DNA from: Thereva unica
Taxonomy: Eukaryota; Arthropoda; Insecta; Diptera; Therevidae
Assembly: GCA_949987705.1 (NCBI GenBank)
Contig: OX465282.1
Coordinates: 96,398,070 to 96,462,069 of the forward strand
Reading direction: 5' to 3'
DNA length: 64,000 nucleotides
The position numbers were made by a program, and so were the translations under genes. The first letter of the stretch is position 1. Each line of letters starts with the position of its first letter. The notes below the pieces were generated by a model. It was not told the origin of the DNA and searched no databases. It was given only the letters and a program-made list of their open reading frames with translations. Positions 33,608-42,751 of the stretch are shown here, piece after piece.

Positions 33608-35050
33608 AATGTAATGCGGATAAATGCAAACACCATTGAACGGACTGCGCTGAATAACCGTGACGTGGAACTGGTCGGTAAATTCTGCTACCTCGGTAGT
33701 ATTATTACCGAAAATGGTGGTGCAGAAGAAGATGTCAGTTCCAGAATAAATAAAGCACGAGGCGCATATGCATGCCTGTTCCGCATATGGATATCAACGG
33801 AGATCTCAACTACCACCAAATTGCGGCTGTTCAACTCCGACGTTAAAGGCTCGGGCACACAGAAAGCGCTCTGTCGCGGCGGGCAGCGATCCAGCGGTCA
33901 CCGCGGCGGTCTGCGATATGGGGCTACACAGAGAACGCGATATTTTTGTGTGAGCGGTCCAGTCTGGTCGCGTTCTTCTAGGGAAATAGTAGTGAATTTT
34001 CTTATTTATTTACATATATTGAGTATGACCTCGGACGAAGGACTCCTCCTTCTGTTATTAGCTTTGCAAGGAAAAAGAAGAAAAGACGATGTTGGGCCCA
34101 TGAAATTAATAAGAAGAGAGAACAATTAGGGGAATACCACCGCTTATGTATAGAATTGGAGTCACATGAAGATAGATTTTTCAAGTATTTTCGTATGTCT
34201 CGAGAATGTTTCGAGGAATTGCATGATTTGATAAAATGCAGGATTGAAAAGTGTACTACAAACGAGAAAACCAATTGAAACATCCCATGCTTCAGCCTTT
34301 TTCAAAACATTTTTATAATTTTCGTGGGAAGTATCAAACAAAAATCTGTATTTGCGGACATTTTCTATTAATATTTCGATTTTTCCACTCCTCTTGTCTG
34401 AAAGCGGCAAGGCGGTCATGCTAAAATTTGTAATTTTGTACAACCGGATCGCTTGTCGTCGCTACAAAGTCCAGCAGGCGGCGACAGATCGCGTGCTGTT
34501 TGACCGAGCTGATGCTAAGTTGTGTAATACAACTAGACCGCCAGACCGCCTCGGTCGTAGATCGCTGCCCGCCGCGACAGACCGCTTTCTGTGCGCCCGA
34601 GCCTTAAGGCAGTACTTTTATACGGTTGCGAAACATGGAAAGTCACCCAATTCATCACAGGGCGCCTACAAGTCTTCATCAACAGATGCCTGCGTCGAAT
34701 CCTAAAAATCCGCTGGCAGGATAGAATTTCAAACGAAGAACTATGGCGCCGTGCCGGCCAAGAAAGGATAGACGACCAAATAAGACGAAGGAAATGGAAT
34801 TGGGTTGGCCACACCTTGCGACGCCAAAACGAAAATCTAGCCAAACAGGCCCTCGACTGGTATCCGCAAGGATCCCGTCGAGTCGGAAGACCTAGAACAA
34901 CGTGGAGGAGAACCCTACTAGCAGAAGCCGTAACAACTGCGAGATCCTGGTCGGAGCTGAGAGCTGTCGCGCAAAACAGAGTCCGCTGGAGGGCAACTGT
35001 TTCCGCCCTATGTCCCATGAGGGATTAAAGGAGCGCAATGATGAATGTAA
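33608..35050 (+). pseudogene. RTE-like LINE 3' fragment inside the long-TIR element
   Basis: The plus strand reads RINANTIERTALNNRDVELV, then VGKFCYLGSIITENGGAEED and INKARGAYACLFRIWIS up to FNSDVK at 33843. After the Harbinger insertion it resumes in frame at 34608 with AVLLYGCETWKVT, INRCLRRILKIRWQDRISNE, RKWNWVGHTLRRQNENLAKQ, ALDWYPQGSRRVGRPRTTWR and a stop at 35028. This is the thumb and C-terminus of an RTE-type ORF2, well preserved apart from the insertion. The RT palm and endonuclease are absent, as in a 5'-truncated insertion. Confidence 0.85.
33847..34604 (+). mobile_element. PIF/Harbinger deletion derivative with remnants of both genes
   Basis: TIRs of about 50 bp beginning AGGCTCGGGC(A/G)CACAGAAAGC, with TAA at 33844-33846 and 34605-34607; removing it restores the RTE-like frame exactly. 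On the plus strand 34020-34280 encodes the start of a Harbinger transposase in two frames (FARKKKKRR..., WAHEINKKREQLGEYHRLCI, FFKYFRMSRECFEELHDLIK). On the minus strand 34400-34285 encodes part of a MADF domain (IEILIENVRKYRFLFDTSHE, NYKNVLKKAEAWDVSIGF). The middle of the element, including the DDE domain, is gone. Confidence 0.85.
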
Positions 35051-35943
35051 TTAGGTTCATGTTTTAGGTAAATGTGTATTATTTTATATGATATTTAGAA
35101 AAGGAACTTGAGTGACTCCGTTCACAAGTTATGTAGGTTCAAAATATGACCAAAATGCTAAAATATTGGAATTTTTCTGAAAAAACGAAGAATTTTGGGA
35201 TTTAGATCACACTTTTTAATTCCCCCTCTGTAGAACAATTTTTCTCTCCAAAACCATCCTGGAATCACCTCTGAAAATATTAGCCACGTAGTGCAACAGA
35301 GGATTTATTGAACGTCTGGCGACCTATACAAGTTGCGAATTAGGGGATGAGTATTTTAAATCTTTAAAACGGCGATATCTCATGAACGGCGATTCGCACG
35401 GGAAAATGTATCATATCATTTTTTGTAGATAATTGCATGATCTACAAACCTTGTAAACAATATTTTAGGATAGGACTTACCGTTTAAGAGATATTAGCCA
35501 AAAACGAAATTATCTGTTTTTAGGGGGTTTTTTAGGGGCAGCGTACAACCAATTTTCCGAAACTCTTTTTTAACATATTCTACTCACGAAAAACTATATT
35601 TTTAGAAAAAGTTTCGTCAGTTAACATTTAGTCTGACTCTGACGACTCAACTATAATGAAATAACAAAAATAGCGTTTTATTAAATGAATATTTACAGCG
35701 TTCTGGCGGCACTTTGGTGAAGGGGAAATGTTCTGGCAATAATTTTTATAAATAGAGAATACCATCAAAAACAATCTCCTGAAAATTCATGACTAATACT
35801 ATAACAAAATTGAACTTTATTTCCTACCCCCTTTGTAATTTTAGGGTACTACATTCCGGCCACTGGGGGCTGCCAGAATTGGCTTTTATTGTTCAGCAGG
35901 TGTATAAGATTCAGTGTGGAAATTTTCATGACTAATGAAATGA

Positions 35944-36143
35944 NNNNNNNNNNNNNNNNNNNNNNNNNNNNNNNNNNNNNNNNNNNNNNNNNNNNNNNNN
36001 NNNNNNNNNNNNNNNNNNNNNNNNNNNNNNNNNNNNNNNNNNNNNNNNNNNNNNNNNNNNNNNNNNNNNNNNNNNNNNNNNNNNNNNNNNNNNNNNNNNN
36101 NNNNNNNNNNNNNNNNNNNNNNNNNNNNNNNNNNNNNNNNNNN
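35944..36143. other. Assembly gap of exactly 200 N
   Basis: The 14 bases GACTAATGAAATGA occur immediately left (35930-35943) and right (36144-36157) of the gap. The opposite arm shows this string once, and arm lengths agree (753 versus 754 bp) if the gap and one repeat are removed. The gap is therefore probably a placeholder over an unmerged overlap. Confidence 0.85.
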
Positions 36144-36189
36144 GACTAATGAAATGACAACCCAAAATATGTCGCTGGCTCTTCCTCTA

Positions 36190-36745
36190 TATGGACCACA
36201 GGAGTAAATCCCTGTTTATCAATCTGTCGATGGTGCCTAAATTATGTGTGCTAGCTGGGCCCTCAAAACCTGTTTCTGCAGATGCAGCAAGAGATGTTGA
36301 GCCAGGAAAGTGAGTATCGAGTAGGAGTTTCAATGACTCCTGACTGCTTGTGGTCCATGTACCGTCTGCTTGTTGCAGCATTTCTTGGCACATTGGGCTT
36401 TTCGAGAGAACTTTTCTCATTCTTGCGGCATCCGAAAAACCTTCTATTGTCGCACAAAAGGTTTTCCAGGATTCCCTTTTTGAGTTTCGCAGTTCATATT
36501 TGAACTCCCTGAGACGACTTTTGTAGTTGTCCCAGTCCGAAGCCAAATTAGACCATTTGGCCTTATTGAAGGCCTTTCTGCTTTCAGACCTTAGTTTGAG
36601 AAGTCTGCTGTTCCACCAAGGGGGTTTGGTTTTACCCCCATATTTCCTAATGGGACAGGCTGCTTCTAATGCGTTATTCAGGAGGTTACTGAGATTTGTC
36701 ACTTGATGTTCGAGATCTCTCTTGATGTTCGAGAGGGGCCTTCTT
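36190..36745 (-). pseudogene. ORF2 linker between endonuclease and RT
   Basis: Frame 36702-36187 reads TNLSNLLNNALEAACPIRKY, KPPWWNSRLLKLRSESRKAF and ends NRDLLLWSI at the insertion. The PPWWN-x-x-L block lies between endonuclease and RT in I- and jockey-type LINEs. The host sequence resumes at about 32745 with EGF. Confidence 0.84.
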
Positions 36746-37874
36746 CACAGTTGAGCACATATTGATATTAAAAAGGATGACTCTGTGGTCAGAAAAGGAG
36801 TGTTCACTGGATACTCTCCAGTTTTCCCCAGATTTTTTTTTTTTTATGTGAAAGACTAGAGTCACAGGAAACGCCCTTTATACTGTGTCGATAATCTATT
36901 TTCTTCATATAGAGTGCAATGTCGAACAGCAGCTCTAGTCGGGGAAGAAAGGAACTGTCACAACCTACCAGCGATATTTTGCAGTCCACCTACTCCCAAC
37001 CATTACTGTCGCGACTTTGTCATCGGGGCATCGAGAAACAACTCGCTGGAGTGTTATGCCTCCTGAAACGAGTTGAATCTCATCAACCAACCGATGACAT
37101 GCGCTTTGGTGAAGCGGGGAAGGGCTAAGGAAGGCTATGACAGAAGGAATCAGGAATGTAAAGAGGGAAGAAGAAAGAAGGAAAGTTATGTAGGTGGGAA
37201 AGTGGAAAAGGCGAAGGACCGAGGGGCTGGCCGGGATTCGAACCCGGGACCTCTGGGATAGTAGCCAGACGCCTTACTCTCTAGGCTACCGAGGCCCCCC
37301 GAAATTATCAGTATCCAAGACTTCTTGTCTTACCCTTGTGATGAACGTGGGTTCATTTCCCCTATTGCATAGCAAGAGATTGTGTTGAAGTAATAAATCA
37401 AAAAGCAACTCACCTCTTATATTTTGTATCAGAGCTGCCCCAAACGGTGTTGTGAGCATTCGCATCACATCCAACGATGAGGCTGGCTCCACGACTAGCC
37501 GCTTCTTTTGCGGCAACAAAGAGACTGGAGCTGTCCAAATTTCCCTCGTATGGTAGGTAGACAGATCCAATCCACGTAGGCCTACCGCCTTTCCTGTTGT
37601 CCAAGCAGGCCAGTACATTATCAGCATTGCTAAATTTAGACAACATAAAAGCGTTAAGGTCATTTTTAACAATTAAACAGGTTCTTGGCTTACCTCCCCC
37701 ATTTCTGGGATACAGCAACCTGTATTTAGGAGTCCTGACTCCGCATACAAGGCCCCGGACGATCCAAGGCTCTTGTACCAGGACGACATCTATATCGGCC
37801 TTAGAAAGGCGTAAGCATAGGCTGGCGGATGCAGCCTTGCTGTGATGGAGATTAATCTGCGCTACTCTCAACAT
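36746..37874 (-). pseudogene. ORF2 APE-like endonuclease, split by a SINE-like insertion
   Basis: Starts MLRVAQINLHHSKAASASL (37874), then ADIDVVLVQEPWI (Glu motif), PTWIGSVYLPYEG and SLIVGCDANAHNTVWGSS. A frameshift at about 37415 leads to the frame ending GNEPTFITRVRQEVLD (37310). The SINE-like segment follows. The closing W-R-V-S-S-E-H-S-F-S-D-H-R block (about 36825-36765) resumes beyond it. The ATG overlaps the end of ORF1 by about 23 nt. Confidence 0.83.
36833..37300 (-). mobile_element. tRNA-derived SINE-like insertion
   Basis: On the minus strand it begins GGGGGGCCTCGGTAGCC and contains an A-box-like stretch (complement of 37271-37288), a TCTGG/CCAGA anticodon-stem-like pair and a B-box GGTTCGAATCC (complement at about 37234-37244). 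An unrelated body of about 380 bp ends in A13 (plus strand T-run 36833-36845). The acceptor stem does not pair, so it is not a tRNA gene. It sits inside the LINE endonuclease. No clean target duplication was found. Confidence 0.6.
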
Positions 37875-38856
37875 CGTGGTTGGGAGTAGTGGGATCAGTC
37901 TCGATCACCGTAATATCAGCCTCGTCTTCTTCCGGTGTGAGAGTAATATCATCATCTCCCACCGAAAGAAGTTGGGCAAAGTCACCCAGTTCATCCTCCG
38001 TCCTTGACTGACGAACTGACGAAGGAACTGAGAAGTTAGAATCCTCAGAGGATAAGAAGAGAGGGTCGTTTGAACCCAGGGTTGGTAGGTGAGTATCCTC
38101 ATGCACCTTAGGATCAGCTACTCCTGTTCCTGTAGCATCCGCAATACTAGGCACATTGGGTTCAGCTACTTGCGTACCTGTGTCACCCGCAGTGCCAGGT
38201 ACGTTGGAATCAGAAACATTCGTACCTGTGTCACCCGCAGTGCCTGAGGGCTCACCATCTGGAGCCACAGGTGGAGCAGTTTAAACCGTTCCACTCTGGG
38301 GCAAAGAATCTTTTTTGTATAGCCTCAGGGTGATTGAAGAAAACCCATAGCTTATGACGCCTTCAGATTTCGCCAAAGGTCCCAGCGACTCCTCGCTAAT
38401 TACTAATGTAACCGCTCGGCCGTCGCCTTTAGGGTCCTCCAGTTTCGTAATCCTCCACGAAGACGTCTGTAGCTGTGGGTTACTCAACCGAATGATATCC
38501 AGAATGGCCTGAGGCTCGGCTGGTTCTGCTGGGATCCAGGAACGCGCTCTTGGCCGATTCGGGATTTCCTCCCTCCTAACAACCTTGAGTTTGGCGCCTG
38601 GCCATGCTTCCCCAATTCTGGATATTGCTATCCTATAGAGATCGACAGATCTCTGATCGGCACAAGCGATGAGCTTCACGCGGCCCTGAAACCATCCGCT
38701 ATCGCGACAGTGAGGAGCAGTGCCAGGATGCTCCTGAAGTATTGGGAGGAAAATCGTCGCGAGCCTGACCTCAAGTTTCCTCCATTTATCAGGCAGAATG
38801 GTGCCATCTGGATCGTTTTCGTCGATGACGGCGATAACAATCTGACCTTCCAGCAC
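37852..38856 (-). pseudogene. ORF1, DUF4780-like domain and acidic tail
   Basis: Frame 38856-38281: MLEGQIVIAVIDENDPDGTI, DKWRKLEVRLATIFLPILQE and GWFQGRVKLIACADQRSVDL resemble the DUF4780 domain of insect LINE ORF1 proteins. The TAA at 38281-38283 is followed in the same frame by a Thr/Asp-rich tail (38268-37852) with three imperfect GTAGDTGT-type repeats and an acidic segment (DDDITLTPEEDEADITVIE). The tail overlaps the ORF2 start in another frame, as adjacent LINE ORFs often do, so the TAA is likely premature. Confidence 0.72.
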
Positions 38857-39732
38857 TTGGCTGTAGGTCTTAGTAGTAGCAGGAAGTATGGAAGTGTTCC
38901 TGCTACGTTTAGCCTCAGGGTGATTAGGTTCCTCTAGGGACCTCTGACGCTTTGGTGCTGGGTTGCCAGTTTGCGAAGTTTGCTCGCCGGCGACCCGCGT
39001 CGCCCACCTTATCGAAGCTTGCTGCTTCTCGGTGAGTCCACCCTCCGCAACTCCCTTGTATCGGGCAAGGATTCTCTGGGCGTTGCGTTGCTCTTGGTAG
39101 TACCCCCTTGATGGAGCACCTTTAGAGCCGGCATTTTAGTTTTTTTAGCCTCCTTAGAGGCACCAGGAGACTTCACGAGTGCAGTTGAAGGGCTTGGAGG
39201 GAATGGGGAGCTCCGGATTAGAGTCTAAAGCTCCTTTTTCCCTTTTACTCACCTTACTGCCCTTGCAGGCAGTAGGTTTAGCTTTGGGAGCCCCCGAACT
39301 GGAGGCGATTGGTTTTTTCGGGTTTTTATTTTCCATAAAAGTCCCACGAGTAGTGCGGAGAAAGGGGTCCATCCTGCCAGAGCCGCTTACCAGGATAAGG
39401 CACTTGTACTCTCCGACCTTGCCCGGGCATCGGAGGGAACCGTTCGCGACCAGCACTCTTTAACCACTGGCTGGCCATGCAGCCATCGGCACGGTAAACA
39501 CCTTAGCTTAGAAGTGGGGAAATAGGAAGAGGGAAGGAAAAGGAGAGAGAGAAAAGGTGAGGGTAAGTGGATGTACCTAGCTTAGTCTGGCCTCTTCGCA
39601 ATTAGCCTGTTCGGCATGGGTGTCCCTACCGGTGGCTTGCTGGTTACCAGCTAGCCACCGCCGGCATAGCCTAACGCTACTACGAGACTCGCAAGCCCCA
39701 CCACCGCGGCAAGGTGTAGGTACGAGGTGAGG
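38857..39732 (-). pseudogene. ORF1 N-terminal region and 5' UTR
   Basis: Frame 39456-39154 gives a Lys/Pro/Ser-rich stretch (KNPKKPIASSSGAPKAKPTA), probably the basic N-terminus of ORF1 out of frame with the domain downstream. 39457-39732 has no coding signal and should be the 5' UTR with internal promoter. The 5' junction at 39732 abuts the target duplication. Confidence 0.55.
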
Positions 39733-40069
39733 AACGAATCTCTTTCTCGTATCGATATCAAATCGCTTTCTCGAGCCTATAACAAATCGCGTTCTCGTAT
39801 CGATATCGAATCGCTTTCTCGAGCCGATAACGAATCGCATTCTCGTATCGATATCAAATCGCTTTCTCGAGCCGATAACAATTCGCATTCTCGTATCGAT
39901 ATCGAATCGCTTTCTCGAGCCGATAACGAATCGCATTCTCGTATCGATATCAAGTCGCTTTCTCGAGCCGATAACGAATCGCATTCTCGTATCGATATCA
40001 AATCGCTTTCTCGAGCCGATAACGAATCGCATTCTCGTATCGATATCGAATCGGTTTCTCGAGTCGGTT
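39733..40069. repeat. 48-bp satellite array, right part
   Basis: About seven copies of the same two-part 48-bp unit as at 30103. Because 48 is a multiple of three and the unit lacks stops, a frame runs through the array and on to 40221; I do not consider it a gene. Confidence 0.92.
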
Positions 40070-40398
40070 CGGTGCAGTGCGGCAGCGAAAATGCTGCACA
40101 AATTGCAGAGGCAAAACTGGCAGTACTAAATGGCATTACTGAAATGGAATCAGAAATGTTAAGTATAATAGCCATTTATCTCTTCCAACACCCACAATTT
40201 ACTCAGATTTTGAAGACATAAGCACAACATCCAATTCCATCCTTTTATAGTATTTCCCTTCCACCTTCATCAACGCAATCTGTTCAATCCCAGGCGGAAG
40301 ATAATTGTAATAAAAATAAAACCCTTTCCCGTATTCTGATACTATACAGATATATACTCTGCTGCCCTAAACCATCGACTGATCCTCACCGAAATATA
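40070..40398. other. Flank of the satellite, no gene recognised
   Basis: The frame leaving the satellite ends with AAQIAEAKLAVLNGITEMES and QHPQFTQILKT (stop near 40221). The predicted helices have no family I can name. AT-rich afterwards. Confidence 0.4.
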
Positions 40399-40629
40399 GA
40401 GGTTCCGCCAAAAGAGTTGATGCCGGAGCGCGCAGCTGGGGAAATTAAAGCTGCACACAAATAAAAATTGCGCACATATTGATAAGAAATGCGCTTATGT
40501 ATTTTCAAATTTCCCCTTCGAAATTTGTTGCGACTTATGTATTTGCTAAGGGACGGGAACGGCATGCGGGGATTTTACTGCGCATGGAAAACGCGACTTT
40601 CTCGGCATCAACTCTTTTGGCGGAACCTC
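40399..40629. mobile_element. Short TIR element C, copy 2
   Basis: 231 bp, same ends as the copy at 9638-9861, flanked by TA (40397-40398, 40630-40631). It differs by an extra roughly 7-bp stretch and a few substitutions. Confidence 0.78.
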
Positions 40630-41050
40630 TATTAGCTTGGAGACCATACGCGACGAATTTGCCTTATGTCAATAATAATGGAAGTACGCCGGCGTAATTC
40701 CGTCGTGAATTTACTTCGGTGCAACTCCTTGGAAACCGTAGCATAACCGGTGGTACCAAAGTTCCGCTTAGGTCTGATCTTCACCTAGCGGCACAACTCC
40801 TTGTTGATCTGGTAGTCTGCTGGCGTTGCAACCTCTTTTGGCTGGGTAAGCAGGACTCACTTGTTTCAGGGGGCAAAACACTCCAAAGAAGCTGTTTCCC
40901 GCTGGTTTGGGTCTGTGGTTCAGTCGACTATTATCTTAAAAACAACCTTTTTTTCTTTCTTTTTTTCTGTGTCCAAAGGTACTGCGGCCCTTCATTTGGA
41001 TTATTATTCTACAACCCCTATACCTCATATTTGTAGGCCAGACCGCTTGA
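40630..41050. other. No gene recognised
   Basis: Unassigned; possibly 3' flank of the LINE relic that follows. The overlapping plus frames lack motifs. Confidence 0.35.
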
Positions 41051-42751
41051 ACAAGTTCAACAGTCTGCGTAGTGGCTTGTCACTTAGACTTGAGTGTTCG
41101 AGCAGGGACCCCTCGAACAAAGAAATCCTGCTCCTCGCTTATTGCGGAGAACTTACAGAGAACGTGGAGGGCAGACTTATCCTCTTCCAGGCAAAGCCCT
41201 ACATGTGGGGTCCTCCGCCCTTCCTATCCTCCATAAGTTGTAATTAGGGCACTGTGTCCGGTAATCAAGCCAACAAGTGAACAAGTGTCCTGACATCATT
41301 TCTACTGCGCCCTAACAATTCCTTGGCAGTTCTAGGGGACGGCACAGGAACGAACCGCTTAGAGTTGGCCAGTCCAGGCGCGGACCTCCAGCCTGGTTCA
41401 GTCTGATCGGCCAGGGCCCTTTGCAGCAGCCTGGACCGTGCCCCAATTCCCGGCTCTGGACCGATGAATGCAATATCAGAGCCCTGTTTAGCCAAGGCAT
41501 CCGCAATTTCGTTGCCTTTGAAGCCCCGGTGACCCGGGACCCAGACAAGGGTAAATTGATTGGGAACGTCTAACAAATTAAGAGCATGTTGGCAGTCCCA
41601 AACTAATTTTGTCCTCGTCCAAAACCAGCACTCGTTAGACCATTCGCTTTCAGCCGCAGCGCCGTGTTTATGGCGGACTTCTCTACCTCAAGGTGGTGGG
41701 GTACCAGATTGAAGGGAGTCTCCCTCTCCAGCGCTGCCGCCGGGGAAGAGCGGATGGCCCCAGCGATGAAGCAGACCATTCTTTGAATTTTGCTTAAATT
41801 GGTTACGAAACCCTTAAGCGTCGTTCTGTGTCACCAAACTAAAGCTCCATAAGTTACCATGGGCCTAATGATGGTGATGTATATCCAATACATGGTTTTC
41901 GGTTGCAAACCCCATGTGGAACCTCAAGCTTTGCGGTAAATCCACATGGATCTGCGCGTTCTGCTCATCAGAGTGTCCATGTGCTGGTTCCAGTTGAGCT
42001 TGGCATCTAGCGTCACTCCTAAATATTTGGCTTGTTGTGAAAAGCCTATAGTTCTGCCTGTCAGTGTAGGTTCCAAAAGTCCCGGTAGTGATTGTTTCCT
42101 GGTGAAAGGAACCAGACTCGTTTTGTCGGGATTGACTTCCTACGCCCTCTTACCAACTAGAGGCCAGATTTAGTACCGCCTTGACATGGCTCCTTCAGTT
42201 TCACTTCTTACTACTATGACGACATCGTCAGCGTAACCTTGGGCGAAAAAGTTTCAGCCGTTAAGCAGATCTAGGAGTTCATCTACAAGAAGGCACCAGG
42301 GAAGTGGAGATAAAACTCCTTCCTGTGGGCAACCTTTTGCTATGGTGCCCTACAGAGACTCCTCAACATGAGAGACCATTAGTTTGCGAGTTCTCAGTAT
42401 AGAGTCAATCCAGTTGCAAAGAGTTCTACTTAGAGCCCTAGCTATAGTATCAAAGGATGTATTGTCGAAGGCTCCCTCGATATCGAGGAAGGCCGTCAGC
42501 ACAGCTCCTTTGTTTAGAGCTGCGCATTCCAGCCTGAGCACCAGATTGTATAGTGCTGTCTCAGTGGATTTGCCCGCCTGGTACGCATGCTGATATTAGC
42601 TTAGTGGTTGGCGTTGAAGATAAGTTTCCCTTATCGCCCGGTCGATAATTTTCTCCATTGCCTTCACGGCAACAGACGAGAAATTAATCGGCCTGAAAGA
42701 TTTAGCCGAGGTGTAATTAGAACGCTCTGGCTTAGGTATAAATGTTATGTT

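Larger units (their letters stand above)
32749..36189. mobile_element. Long-TIR (foldback-like) element inserted in the LINE RT region
   Basis: Left arm 32749-33501 (753 bp) and right arm 35222-36189 (768 bp of real sequence) are inverted copies. The outer ends read TAGACCAAGAGCCAGCGACG and TAGAGGAAGAGCCAGCGACA. TAT is duplicated at 32746-32748 and 36190-36192, and removing the element plus one TAT joins the host LINE in frame (W-S-I to E-G-F). The middle (33502-35221) holds an RTE-like 3' fragment and no transposase of its own. Relics of the inner arm occur at 56022-56265 and 61193-61545. Confidence 0.85.
30399..39732 (-). mobile_element. I-like non-LTR retrotransposon, full length, with nested insertions
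   Basis: Lies on the minus strand between two halves of the satellite, flanked by the 12-bp duplication AACGAATCTCTT (30387-30398, 39733-39744). It encodes ORF1 (39456-37852), ORF2 endonuclease (37874-36750), linker (36702-36190), RT (32745-31870), RNase H (31576-30900) and a Cys/His C-terminus (30860-30495). The 3' end carries TTAGG-like repeats instead of a plain poly(A). Without its insertions it would be about 5.4 kb. Frameshifts, a mutated RT active site and the insertions make it defective. Confidence 0.88.

Noticed and set aside
37215..37300. A tRNA gene on the minus strand
   Set aside because: D-, anticodon- and T-stem-like pairs and a good B box exist, but the acceptor arms do not pair and the anticodon loop has the wrong length. 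The unit continues into a body with an A-tail, so a SINE-like call is better.
39727..40221. A repeat-protein gene
   Set aside because: The frame is open only because the 48-bp satellite is a multiple of three without stops; the other strand and other frames are open too.
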